64,000 nt of DNA from Arbacia lixula (Eukaryota > Echinodermata > Echinoidea > Arbacioida > Arbaciidae): positions 387,657 through 451,656 of the forward strand of contig OZ022581.1 in NCBI GenBank assembly GCA_963669155.1, in the 5' to 3' direction. Made by a program: the position numbers and the translations under genes. A model generated the notes under the pieces. It saw only the letters and a program-made list of their open reading frames with translations. It ran no database searches and was not told the origin of the DNA. The first letter of the stretch is position 1, and the number at the start of each line of letters is the position of its first letter. Shown here piece by piece: positions 49,632 through 62,800 of the stretch.

Positions 49632-52295
49632 ATCAGGAAGGTGTTAGAACTGGAGTCGGCACGGAAAGTAATTTATTCCTACACCAGTTGTGTTCATTGA
49701 TAGCACAATGGAATATTTGACGCGTTTGGTTCTTTGATCGAGGGAGGTTCGCCCCCAAATATGCAAGACAAATTTTGGATGCATTTAGAGGAATACATAT
49801 TCTGTATGTGCAGAAGATTTCAGAACCACTTCATGTACTGAAGTGCATGTGCAGTAGTAGAACATAGTTTAATGATATGATTCTGTGAATTTCAGATTAT
49901 ATTGTTGCTTTGTTTTTTGATAAATCGAGAATACTGACATCAAAAACATGTCAGAGAAATGCCTCCATATCGCACATTGGGCAATCATATTTCCTTACAA
50001 ATATCTTGTAAATCGTCTGAGTGTTTCACCTTCCATGGAATCAACTTCGATTTCATGTGCGGAGATGTCTGACAAAGTTACGGACCAAATTCTTTCTACA
50101 ATTTTATCAAATTTTCCTTCGCTTACCCCCAAACTAATTCCCAGTGTGTGTATTAAGATCAGCTGTGAACTCCCAGCAAAGGCTGAACACTTGACATATT
50201 TCTCTTTCCAGATTTTCTTTTGTTACTCAGAGGAAGGCACTGCTTAATAAAAAATACAGCGTATTGTTTGAAACATCTGAATGTCTTGAATTTTTATGAG
50301 GCGGCGATCATCATTGATCAAAGGAAGTCTATCCGAGCGCAGTCCATCCATGATAGGTCCATGCTGTAATCAAGAGTTGGTGCTAACTTACATGGCAACA
50401 CAAACTGTTCCAATCGCTTATTATTTATACTTTGAGCACATGAGGGTTTTTTTTTCTCACTTATTGTTAAAATTAAAAAGCTTTATGTAACAATGTCCTT
50501 ATGATGGGAATAGAATTGAATGCTGCGACAGGTTTCATTGCAAGTTGATGCCCAATCACATCTGGATTAAAATGATCAATGAAAAAGAACTTCTAAATAA
50601 CACGGAACATGTTTGTATCATGGATATTATCCCTATAATAGTATATATATCATTGATTACTAGACCCTCTCTGACATTCGTTCTCTCGATCCACATGGTT
50701 AAGACTGTTATACAATTGTGCTTTATGAAAGCTGTTTCAAAAATAAAAAGGAAACAAATGTGATGAATTAAGTTCCCTCTTTGATTTCTTTCATTTTTTA
50801 CATCATACTCAACCAAGTAAACTTTGGCCATCTGATATGGTTTTTCAGTGAGGCTCTCTTTACTAATGCAAAGAGCCTTGAAAGGGTGCTTGGAGTGCAT
50901 TTATGGGTATCATGAACTGTGTTGATACATATAATGAACAAATGATGCCCAAGCCTCTGGATTACAATGATCAATGCACAGTCTTTTGTTATGTGGACAA
51001 AATTTAAAAGGGACCTTTTGAAATGTTTTCAGCGTAACAAACGACCATGTTTATAGTGAGATATACTGCTCTCCAGGATTTTGTCTTCTCGCTTGGGTTT
51101 GATGACATCACAGTGAGACTGAAGGAGTGCTTGTTGAGCTGGTATGTGGCAAAGGGTTGTATGTCCAGCATCACTCGGTTATCAGCACCAACAATGAATG
51201 CATCCACTCTCATAGATTCAATGCCATACACATTCCGCACTCTTCTTCTGTCCTATAGCTTGTTGAGCTTATATGTGGCAAAGGGTTGTATGTCCAGCAT
51301 CCCCCAATTATCAGCACCAACAATGCATTTACTTTCATCGATTCAATGGCATGCACAATCCACACTCTTCTTCTGTCCTATAGCTGGTATGTGACAAAGG
51401 GTTGTAAGTCCAGCTTTCCCCAGTTATCAGCACCAACAATGCATTTACTTTCATCGATTCAATGGCATGCACATTCCACACTCTTCTTCTGTCCTATAGT
51501 GCAACTATCTCATGCAACACTCTTGCTCATGAAATCAAATGAGTTCCTAGGATTATATAACCATGGACCTATCATGGATGGACTGCGCTCGGATAGACTT
51601 CCTTTGATCCATGATGACCACCGCCTCATAAAAATTCAAGACATTCAGGTGTTTTAAACAATACGCTGTATTTCTAATGAGGCAGTGCCTTCCTCTGAAT
51701 AACAAAAGAAAATCTGTTTTGAGAAATATGTCAACCGTTCAGCCTTCGCTGGGAGTTCATAGCTGATCTTATTACACACACTGGGAATTAGTTTGGAGGT
51801 GAGCGAAGGGAAATTTTGATAAAATTGTAGAAAGAATTTGGTCCGTAACGTTTTCGGACATCTCCGGACACGAAATCGACGTTGTTTCCATGGAAGGTGA
51901 AACACTCAATAAACGATTTACAAGATATTTGTAAGGAAATATGATTGCCCAATGTGCGATATTGAGGCATTTTTCTGACATGTTTTCTACAGTATTCTTG
52001 ATTTATCACAAAAACGACGCAACAATATAATCTGAAATTCACAGATTCGTATCATTATAAGATGTACTACTACTGCACATGTACTTCAGTACATGAAGTG
52101 GTTCTGAAATCTTCTGCGCATGCAGATTGTATATTCCTCTAAATGCATCCAATATTTGTCTTGCATATTTGGCGGCGGTCATCACTGGATCAAAGAACCA
52201 AACGCGTAAAATATTCTATTGTGGTATCAATGATCGCGACTGGTATATGAATAAATTACTCTTCGTTCCGACTCCAGTTCTAACACCTTCCTGAT
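49632..52295. mobile_element. 2.66-kb element with inverted arms of about 730 bp
   Basis: Left arm 49632-50363 and right arm 51562-52295 are reverse complements over nearly their whole length (outer ends ATCAGGAAGGTGTTAGAACT / its complement; inner ends CCATGATAGGTCCATG / its complement). The central 1.2 kb holds AT-rich DNA and three to four tandem units of 116-129 bp around 51130-51500 (ATCAGCACCAACAATG, GATTCAATG, CTTCTTCTGTCCTATAG). No transposase frame is seen. A clear target duplication could not be assigned. A single-arm relative lies at 38311-39285. Confidence 0.8.
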
Positions 52296-52734
52296 ATAAC
52301 GCTGACACCAGAGCAAACCACAAGACAGTCCGTGTATTAAACAAAGAATGAACTTCCATTTATTTTTGGTAAAAAACAAGTTTCAAATGGCATGACCTTG
52401 GAACATGGTTTCAAATGAGTTTAATACTGATTACCCAGTATACAAAGATGTACTGTATACACATAATCTACATAAATACATGTAGACTGTAAATACAAAC
52501 GTAACAAAAAACAATTGACTTCAATTGGAAAATCACAAAATCCCGTTTTCAAAATGATATACTCTTAAAACTGTCTTCTAGCAGCGTTGATATTTGAAAA
52601 TTTAAAATTTAAAACAAAAAATGAAAGTTTTTTTTTTGTTTTAAATGGCACTAGATCATGATGCAGCTAGATAACCTGCAGACTGCGATATGCCATTCAA
52701 AACATACCTCTCCTCAATTTTTGTGACACAGCTT

Positions 52735-53000
52735 AAAAGTAAATGGCCCATTTGCAAAAGCCATGAAACTCGGCATGGATCAAGTGTACACATTAATGAT
52801 AATAGGGTTCATATCTCACGATCATAGCTTCAAAAACGTTTTCAGGTAAAGTGGAAAACTATCCTTGTTTACGTTTGAAGCAGCCATTTCATCCTGACCA
52901 TAGCCTACATTCATACACTGAATTGCCATGGTCGATGATGCACTGTTCGTCTGAATGCATCGTTATAGTACAGAGAGGCATGATCAGGGCCCGGTGACAT
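52735..53000. repeat. Dispersed repeat family D, copy
   Basis: Contains AAAGTAAATGGCCCATTTGC, AAAAGCCATGAAACTCGGCA, CATATCTCACGATCATAGC and CTATCCTTGTTTACGTTTGA, in family order. Confidence 0.55.
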
Positions 53001-54261
53001 ACAGGTTTGCAATCAATCGCAAAATGGCAATGGCAAATCAACATCATTGATGCATGCACATTTTGTTCAAAAGACTGACCAGTAACCAATCAAAATTTGT
53101 CTTTCAAATTTGCAATTGATCATAAACCTTTATGTTACAGGGCCCATATATCTAGGCTACAGGAACTGCTGTGTTTCAAACTACCCAGTCAAAACTCAAC
53201 TCAAAACTAAGCAACCAATATAATTCTGCTTTAGGTCAGTTCTCTATTTACAAGTTAAGATAATGCGAGATGAAAGGATTAGTAGATGATGTTCAAGTTT
53301 ATAAAAATGCTGTCAGGACGGAAAAACAACAAGATTTCCATTAGCAAAAATAAGCATATACAATGTATAGAAACAAATATTTGGCACCTTACACACATAC
53401 AAAGAGAGAGAGAGAGAGATGTAAAATTAACTCTAGATACATAGGACAGTGTATCCTATTACTGATCAGTCAAGCTTTGCCCTTCTCATTTTCAAAACCA
53501 GTACTTCAAATCCTCAGTCTTTATTGTAATTTGTTCACAAAATTCCAATAAACAGGCTGTGGAAATTCTACGTCGATCCGACATACGGTATCACATCACA
53601 ATGGCTACAGGAATAGAGCCATCTCAATGTTCTCGAACAATTGCGTAATGCCTGTCTGGTCCTAATACCGACCACATTATTCCTATGAAAAGGTACAAAC
53701 TGCGTACACATCGTTCTAAATTGGATTCCTAGTGCTCTATTATGTGCGCGTCAGCTCAACAGCCGTGCACTGTGTCAAAAGTGTTAGGAGAAGCTCACAC
53801 ATTTTTATTGCGTGTCGGCGGAATCGATATACCAATAGAAAAGATTGATCAAAGTTTATTCCACTTATAAGTATTAGATCGCTGCATATTTTCATGAATT
53901 TCTGTGTTTAATTTGCCTGCAAATGATGACATAGTAACTTTGAGACTCAAGAATTTTGATAAAAATTACCATAAAATCTTAAAAGACTGGATTATTTCAA
54001 ATATTTTAGGGAAATATCACAATTCTACATATGCAGAGGTTCTAAAAAGATTTCTACAACCTTTCCAACTCCAAAATGTGCGCCAATTTACTTCGCGGAG
54101 CGACAAACATCGACTGATCAGTAATAGGTACCGGATGGTTATAAGGCCCTTGGCTATAAAAATGAATTGTATTCATATACGTGTAATAGAAAATGGACTA
54201 AAAATCAATAGCATGCTGAGTACCTTTTCAATTACATGTATAATCATGGGTTAAACAACAA
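53001..54261. other. No gene recognised
   Basis: One AT-rich open frame of 116 codons (53904-54251) has no recognisable motif and no supporting splice context. A short (GA)n occurs at 53403-53419. Confidence 0.45.
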
Positions 54262-55121
54262 GTCTCGCCTGATTTCGCAACCGATAAACAGTGCTAAGTT
54301 GTTTTTTTAAATGGCACCGAGATGACCTTTGAACTTATCATCCTCATCAACATACGTGTTATTACCCAAGGATCATTTGTACCAAGTGTGATCACAATTG
54401 ATGCAGAAATAAAGAAATGAGAGCAAGTCAAACAAAAACTTTGAGAAAAATGATGCACATGGCCTATCATTTGACCTTTGACCCCTAGATGACCTTGACC
54501 CCATCATCTTAATGACGACACATATGGTATTACCCAAGAATCATTTGTATGATACGGGTGCCTCAAACCGGCCCCCTTGTTTTCTTTTGAATATTTTCAT
54601 TCCAAGACCAAATAAAATTTCAAAATTTCACACACAAATCAGCAAAATAATGCTCTTTAAAAAACTATTTTGGATTGAAGATAAACAATAAAATTCAGAG
54701 AAATTGTGCTTCGAATATCGCTCGATAAATCGTCACACAATCACATCACTGAACCTTGAAACCGGCCCGTACCGATAATGTGCGATATCTCCGTCAATCC
54801 AACGAGTACAGTGCTGACATTTTACCAGTATTGCGTCTCGATTATTGTCGTTCCAGTGCAGTGAAAAGTGACGGGAAAGTTTCGGCGATCGACGAGAACA
54901 TCACGGAAGTACGAACGCAAGTTGAAAAGTTTCAAGGTTTCAAGGGTAGGGGCCGGTTTGTGGACCACTCACTATACCAAGTTTGATCACAATTGATGCA
55001 GAAATATACAAATGAGAGCAAGTTAAACAAAAACTTTAACATTATTGGAACAGACCAACAGACTAACAGACTAACAGGAAAAGTGATTACTAGGTCTCTG
55101 CCGAACTTTGTTCAGGCGAGA
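54262..55121. mobile_element. Family C element copy 2, interrupted by another element
   Basis: Begins GTCTCGCCTGATTTCGC and ends TTCAGGCGAGA, with internal words shared with 31531-31860 (CACAATTGATGCAGAAATA, AATGAGAGCAAG), some of them present twice on the left side, suggesting an internal duplication. A separate 425-bp element occupies 54550-54974. Confidence 0.65.
54550..54974. mobile_element. TA-flanked MITE-like insertion (family H)
   Basis: Imperfect inverted ends with the shared core CAAACCGGCCCC about 14 bp inside each end. It is flanked by TA (54548-54549, 54975-54976) and splits the word TTTGTACCAAG that is intact in the neighbouring copy at about 54385-54396. The 76-codon frame over it (54756-54983) runs past its right end, so it is not convincing. 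Confidence 0.65.
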
Positions 55122-56835
55122 AAAAAGTGAGCATTTATCTTTCTAAATGCCATATCCTGTGATGTAGGTGATCAAGGAGTGCCACAATTCTCTGTCCTGA
55201 GCTCTCTTTATCAGCTCCTTGTCACAATACAAACAGCCCCTTGCTAACCAGTCAGTCCATCAGCCAAACTGCTCATCCAAGTAATCCTCCTTCCCTTGCT
55301 TTTTTTCTCATCTTTCTTCCTCATCAAAGCCAACTTTTCCAAGTCATCTTTATAAAGTTAATACCCATAACTGTCACCTGTCTTCACTTTCTAAGCTTAC
55401 ATTTTAGCTTCTTGTTCGAGTTGTCTCTTTGGATGACTTCATTGGTCACTCTATCAAGCCAGGGATTCCTCATCATCTTTTTTGAAAATGTACCTCGCAA
55501 CTCTCCAAAACTCCTTCTCAACAATTACAATTACCCCCCCCCCCCCAAAAAAAAAGGGGGTACAGTAGCACTGAAATATATTGTTACTTTATGTTTTGAA
55601 TAGGTTGACTTCTCATCAATAACTCATTCATGGGAACAGTAAGACTTCTAGTACTTCCAATGTAATGCCACTCAAAGCCAGTTTCCAGTTCTAATATTGT
55701 AAGCCAGGGAAGTTTTATATTTTCTTCCATTTTCCATGGTATTTCCACAAACACAAAACTCAAAACAGACAAAGTACAAAACACTTGAATGTATTTGCAC
55801 ATAATATTGTTATGAGACCTGCTATGTATGCGCAGGGCAAGTCTATATGTTCGCCCTAACATCCAAACATGGCCGTCTGTACGTACACACCACCTGTTCA
55901 ATCATTATTCTGTACATGTTTGACTGTATAATACCATATCTGATGGTATGTCAGGCTTCCCTCTGCCCTGTTCAGTATACAGGCTTGCTACAAACATAAT
56001 CATTCAGCTGCTCTTTCAGCTGTGATTCAGTACAGTTGACTTAAGTCTCAAAGTATTACATCACACACATAAGTACCTCAAGCTGCCACAGAGTCTCTTC
56101 AGTTCTCTCAAGGTGTCTTCACATGATATTTCACTTTCAATGAGTAATGATCATATTACAGCAACATAGAATTTGAAGTGCTTACATTTGTTTTCACCTG
56201 TAATACCCACAAATCCCCTAGAGCTTCACTTTGCTTGGCACACGATGGGGTAAACTCCTATCTGGATATTGCAATACAGTGTGCTCCTCTAACAACCAAC
56301 ACAAACTGGAATGATTGCATAGGTCATACTATTCATAATGTCTATAAAATCTGATTTGTCTGGCAAATGTAAACAAGACCACATACATGTATATATCGGT
56401 ATGTATCAAAGCCACAGCAGACGACACAATTTTACCACAATTATGCCGTCGTACGGGCCAAAGACTGGAAATATAATGTCACCTTCTTACACAAATCCCC
56501 TGACCGGGTCCTGCGATTCAGCCAGTCACTCAGTCATATGACGGATCTTTTGTGATGTCTTGATAGGCAAGAATACAATGTTATTCAACATTTCAATTGA
56601 TCATCTGTACATATGTCATGGTATCAGACCACACCTCGTGCATGTTTTCAGCCTTGACTTGGATATCACAGCAATACACCTGTTACCTTGTTCACCTGGA
56701 ATTCTTTATCTCTTTTAGTAATACACACAAATCTCATAAGGCAGCATTTTTCTATGATAACTGTCATGGATGAGGACATCACCATTTACAGTAGAAGTGT
56801 TTCTATAAACTGTTTAGCGTTGTTCTGCTAACGCC
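55122..56835. other. 3' flank of the ARM-CS gene; no other gene seen
   Basis: Holds fragments of dispersed repeats: a family D piece near 55660-55770 and a block at 56470-56550 related to 27130-27215. A run of C, A and G at 55534-55560 can fold on itself. Confidence 0.4.
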
Positions 56836-59800
56836 TCACCGTCCTGAGCTGTGTAGATCGCTGTCCGACCCGCTTTTGTGAAGCCCCGGCATCTCTTCGA
56901 AAGCCTTGTCGAATTCGTCACCAGAGTAGTCCGAGTGGTCATCAGAATCATCAGAATCATTTCCCAATCCGTTGTCTTCCTTGCCATGGTAACCAGGGTC
57001 TCGGATACTATACGGAGCCTTCTTGGGAGCTGGGAATCAAACAAGATGTAAATCATGAATATCTATTTTCCCCTACAGAACGTATAATCACACTGGTACA
57101 CAAACATGCACAGAAATGTGTTACCGTACTTTAACTTCAATCCTGTTTTATTGCGACACATCATGTGAATTTGCCCTACTTGAACTTGAGTTCTTTTGTC
57201 AATGAACACGTATGTACACACATGTAAATCTACCCTTTCTTACACAAAACAGTGAATGGGGGGGGGGGGTGTTTCACCAAGCTGTTCGTAAGCTGCGAAC
57301 GACTTTACAAACGACTGGTGATCCCTTCTTGTGCTGAATGTGATACCACACTTTGTTCCTGTTTTAACATATTGGGGTTCAATTTCCAACAATCCAAATG
57401 AAATTTCACAAATCATAAGCTTCGTATATTCAGACACTTATTAAAAGCAAAAAAATAATTTATAAACTTCAGATTTGAAGTGAAGCTGATGGGATTCAAA
57501 ATCATTGAATATGTGATTTAGCACACAAAGGGATAACCAGTCGTTTGTAAAGTCGTTCATAGCTTACGAACGGCTTGGTGAAACACCCCCCAGGTGGTCT
57601 GTCTATAGAGGTGAATGCTAAAGCAGGCTTTGCTCTACATGTTTTCAAACAATTGAATCAACACTTTCTACTGGTATTTAACTTCTAAACTCAACTATCA
57701 TTTTCAAATTTTAAGTTTTAGTGTGATAAGAAATATTTAATCCTGATTACTATGTGTAGTCATGTAGGTATGGAATAATATTACCAAATGAATTTTCATC
57801 ATAATCAATTAAGTTTAAAAGTAGCCAAAAATGTGTCTTAATATCCTTCCCTTTAAATGGAATTTAAATAAATATCTTGTGAGGATGAAGTTTGACAAAG
57901 CAACAAGAACTGAGGAAAGAGATGGCGAGGTGAGAACTGAAAAGCACAAAGAAATATGCTACAAATGGACAAGAACTACAAACACAATGTAAGATGGCGA
58001 ACCTAATGGTGAACAATCCTGAACTAAGTCCTATGTAAACTACAAAAATGAATGAAACTCACGAGCTTTCACCACTTTGGGCTCTTCAGGATCAAACTCA
58101 TCCTCGTCCTTCCATCTCTCAAAATCATTGCCAATGTACGGTATCTGCAAAGGTAAATAAGTCCACAACATATGAAACATTTCATCAAAATTAACAAGAA
58201 TTTGTGAATTCTTATCTGTCCCCAAGTAAATGTCATCTTCTTTGTACTCAAGCAACTTCCTTGCAATACATCTGACATTTCTCAAACTCTTGCTAAACTA
58301 TTTTTTAATTTTCTGCCTCTGTTCAAGTCAACTTATTGTCTGGGTTCCATTACTCTTTATGGAAAATGTCTTTTGTTGATGCATTTTTTCATAATTTGAA
58401 TGATTCAATACCACCCTACTTTGACAAAAGAAAGCAAGTGACAAATCACTCAAATTTTGCAAATGGTACCAATGGAGATATACGTATTAATCTTGCTGCA
58501 AGATATTCAATCTAGCATGATGTGGTGTTGCACTGATGCCAATTCACTTGAAAGATACATTTTGCTCATTTACAAGAAAAGTCTCTTTTGTTAGTTGCTT
58601 CCTTTTGTTACAGAAGGGCAGAATACCTTCTCCTTGTCCTGGACAAGCCTGGTCCACTTGATGCCAATGCTTTCCTTGTACAGCGTGATCAGGACCTCCC
58701 TGCCTGCCGGGGCCACGGTGTAGTTACTAGTGTCTACTCGGCTAAACAGAGCAAGGCTGAACTCATACTGCACACTCTCCAGAATTGCACTGTGATGAAA
58801 ACAAAACAAGAGACTCACTGGAGGAACACTGTAGTTACACTGTGGTGAATACAACACACAAGATTCACGACCGCAATACTGTATTGTTACACTGAGCTGA
58901 AAACAACACAGGAGATTCACTGAAGATACACTGTGTAGATACACTGTGATGAAAATAACATTTGGTGAAATTATTGCGAGACATGTGAAGGGGGGCATTT
59001 TAGCCCCCCCCCCCAGTCTTTTCAGGGTTAACAGTGATGGCTTCAATAAAGCATAGGTACCTGAAATGAATACTGCAAGAGGTAACGTTGACCACAGGGC
59101 ACTTGACTCCTCTTAGCTGGACGCTGAGCAAAACCAGATTGGGTTTCTGGGACCACAGGATCTTTGGGTGGCACCTGACATAGCGACAGGAGATAAACAT
59201 ATGTAGAGTACAAAATGAATGTTTGGGTAAGATGGTGTTCCAAAGATCCAAAATTCATAATCTTCTCCAATTCAAGCACACAAATCACAATACCAATAAA
59301 AAAGAATTTAGTTACAGGTGTACTTGGAATAATGTGATATCTCCTGGAAATGAAAAAAGATAAATAAAGTTAGAATAAGACAGAAAAAAAAATCCTCAAA
59401 AATTAGAATGAATAGCTGTGTAAGGTAAATTTGTTCTTTCTTTTTTTATGCCTCCGCCACGAAGTGGTCAGAGGCATTATGTTTTCTGGTTATCTGTCCG
59501 TCCGTCCCGAATCCGTTTACCCAATATCTTGAGAACCGTTAACCAAATTTGCTTTAAACTAGGAAAAAAATGTATGTATGGCATGAAACCAATGAAGTGT
59601 GTAAAATAAAGGTCAATTCTGATGGAGGGCAAAGATCAAAGGTCACTGAACTTTGCCAAAATTAGCTAAAAATTGCCCCCAAATTGATATTTTTCACATT
59701 TAATCCAAATCCAAATACAATGTGCAATTCTAACAAAACATGGTACAGTGATGTACCACTTCATTGTGGTAGACTGGTAAATATTTGGGTAAAATTCCTG

Positions 59801-62800
59801 AAAGGTCAAAGGTCAATGGTCAATGAACTTTTCCAAAATTAGCAAAAAATTGCCCCTAACGTGATATTTGTCATAAGAAATCCAAATCCAACAGTGCAAT
59901 TCGGACCAAACATGGTGCAAGGATGCATCACTACTTGGGGGTAGACTGGTGACAATTTTGGTGAAAGGTCATAGGTTAAAGGTCAGTGAACTTTGCCAAA
60001 ATTAGTTAAAAATTGCCCCCAAAAATCTAGTTTTCTTTTTAAAACTACACTTACTTCTGAAGCTCCTCTATTTCACTGTCTAACAGAGGAGGCATGTCGT
60101 CAAAGTCCTCCTGCTCCTCCCCCTCCAAAAGCATGCTTGCATCACCCCCACCACCACATGGAGCCTTCTTCTTCTGGCCATCTGATTGGGGGAAGGGGTG
60201 GGTCTTTGGAATGGTCAACTCTTCAGGAGGGGGGAGGGCTCTCTGGCTTTGTGCAAATGAGGCCGTGTAGATCTCATGTTGATCCAAGACATCCAGCAAG
60301 CTGGACAGCACTTCTTTGGTCTCATTCGTGGTCCTCAGAGAGACGATGTGGCTGCAAAGAAACAGGGCAGCAATCATACAATTAACTCAATGTGCCATTG
60401 AAGCATTTGTGCATTGGAAATACTATTCATATGGGAAGTATGGAGTGTGGCAGAGAAGGAGTTCAATGACCTATTGACCCACTCATTCACTTACTCCTTT
60501 CTTCAATTTTTGGATCACTTCCTCTATGTCCACAAATAAAAGGCAAAACTACAATATTTTCAGAAAAAACAGTGCATAAGCCACAAGAATAACAGGAAGG
60601 GACAGTTTGTGAAATATGAAACTTAACCGTGACAAAGCATTCACATACATTGTGAAAAACATATAGGCCCTAATTCACAAAGGATTTTAGATTTTGACCA
60701 GTGTTTAGGGCAGATTTCATGGCGTACAGGCAAATAAACATGCTTGATTTAACACATACACATCAAGAAGGTCCAAAAATGAATGCATAAGGATGTTACA
60801 TTCATGCTGTTTACTATGGTCATGAAGATGGTTTATTCAACTAAATTTGGTCAAACCTTGGTCTACACCACAGCAAACATGGGAATTCATCATTGGACCT
60901 TGTTGACGTATATACGTGCAACCAAGCATACTATTGTGTACACCATATATTTTGCGGGTTTTTTATTTTCACGAATTTCGTCAACGAACAACGCGCAGGT
61001 TGTATTCATATTTTTGCATTTTGTTAAATTCGCGAATAGCACCCGACTCACGAAACTTGCAAATTTAACAACACGCAAAATTGCCAAAAAAAGTCCTGAT
61101 TTGCGAAAAATTATACTCACTAAACATATGGCATCTACAGTAATCTGACTATTCACCATGGATTTTGCTTAAACCGTGGACTCAATCTAGAAATCCTTTA
61201 GGAATTCGGGCCAATATGTTGTAAGTTGCGTCTCAGGAATTTATTCCATCACAAATTTGAAGTAGTCATCAACAATAATGGATAGAACTTTAAGGATAAA
61301 GCAACTAAGCCGAGGTGACCTCTGACCTCTCTAGGCAAGGCTGCAGTTCTTCCTCAATCATGACCGTGCGTGAGTCCCGGTCGCTGGCCAGATTCTTCAG
61401 CAGCGATGCCACGTGACGAATCACCTGCAAGATGTTGGCAAAAACAAAAATGGTCAGCACAGAAATAGCGTTTTCACTCTTTTCAATCCTTTCCCTTTTT
61501 CACCCCATAAGTGGGTCAAATATCCTGAAAGAATAGAACCACATGGCGTTACCAAACTTTCATTTTTTTCTAATCCAGTATTTATTAGTAAACTCTCATC
61601 ACGTAAACATACAGAGAATGTGTAAAACAACAGAATATGAGCACCTTGTTAGAAGCAATGCCACATTGACATTTACTGCAGTGATCGCCCTACAGAAAGC
61701 ATGGAGTCAGTTTCATGATAAATACAAAGTGGAATATTCATAGTTCTAACAATTAATGCATCCCTTGCAAGAATTTTGACAACATTGTCAAGATGATAGA
61801 TTGCAGAATATTGACTTTTCCTGGAGAGATTAACCCACACAAATGTTAGATTCATAAAGATAATTTCAAAAAGTTAACAAGGCTCACACTGGTTCATGAA
61901 TATGGCTCCTGTTGCATTATGAAATTAACTTCTACTTTATGAAACCAGCATGACATGTTCAAGAAACCCACCTCATCTTCCTTGGCACACCAAATCCGGC
62001 TACAGGCTGCTTGCAGTCCAAAGTGGTTCAGTATCAGCTCTCTGTTTCTGAGCAACAAATGAAGAAGCAGAAGAGTAAATTCACCCATCCACGACAGGGT
62101 GAAATAGCCTTATCAATATTATAAGAAGGTTAGCCTATTTGCAAAAGTCATGAAACTAGGCAGGAATCAGCAGTCAACCCTAACAATGACTTGTATAAAA
62201 TCTCAGTAATAACTTGAAATACAATTTCAGGAAAAGTGAAAAATTATCCTTGCTTATATTTGAAACACCTGTTTCGTAGCGACCATAGTCTATCTTCTTA
62301 TAACGTATTGTACTGCTCAATGTATCAGTCAGCGATGCACCCCACACATAAACATTTCACAGCATAGCAGTTGTAGGGTAACCATTAGTAATTTAGTGTT
62401 TGATAGACGTGCATAAAATTTGCATACATAACAAATATGGTCTACTGGTACTGCTTCTGCTATATGTAGCATTCACATATCGAGGTGTTGATTCCATCCA
62501 TTTTGAGCTGATTCAATATGTTCCACTCATGTATCATAAATATACGAAGTTATCTTTGAAATGACAGAAGAAAGCATCTTGAGGCAGCTCCACCTACCTG
62601 TGAGAACCTGCTAGATCAGACAACACCCTAAAAACAGCGCTGAGCTTACTGGCCTCTTCCGTCTGATTTACAATCCGGCAGAGGGACAAGATCATGGCCG
62701 CGTTCATCTGCTGTCCAACACTGCATCAAAACAACGAAAGATGCAAGGATAATAACACCATAGCGCTTTGAAGCAAAGTATCAAATGCAGTTGAAATGTC

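Noticed and set aside
53904..54254. A 116-codon frame as a possible gene
   Set aside because: AT-rich, no motif, no splice partner or promoter context; length is within chance for this composition.
59043..59288. A second frame over the CS-domain exon (VPPKDPVVPETQ...)
   Set aside because: The frame giving PKILWSQKPNLVLLSV matches CS-domain strands and fits the phase of both neighbouring exons; the other does not.
60783..61148. A 121-codon frame as a possible gene inside an ARM-CS intron
   Set aside because: It lies wholly inside a foldback element and its composition reflects AT-rich repeat sequence.
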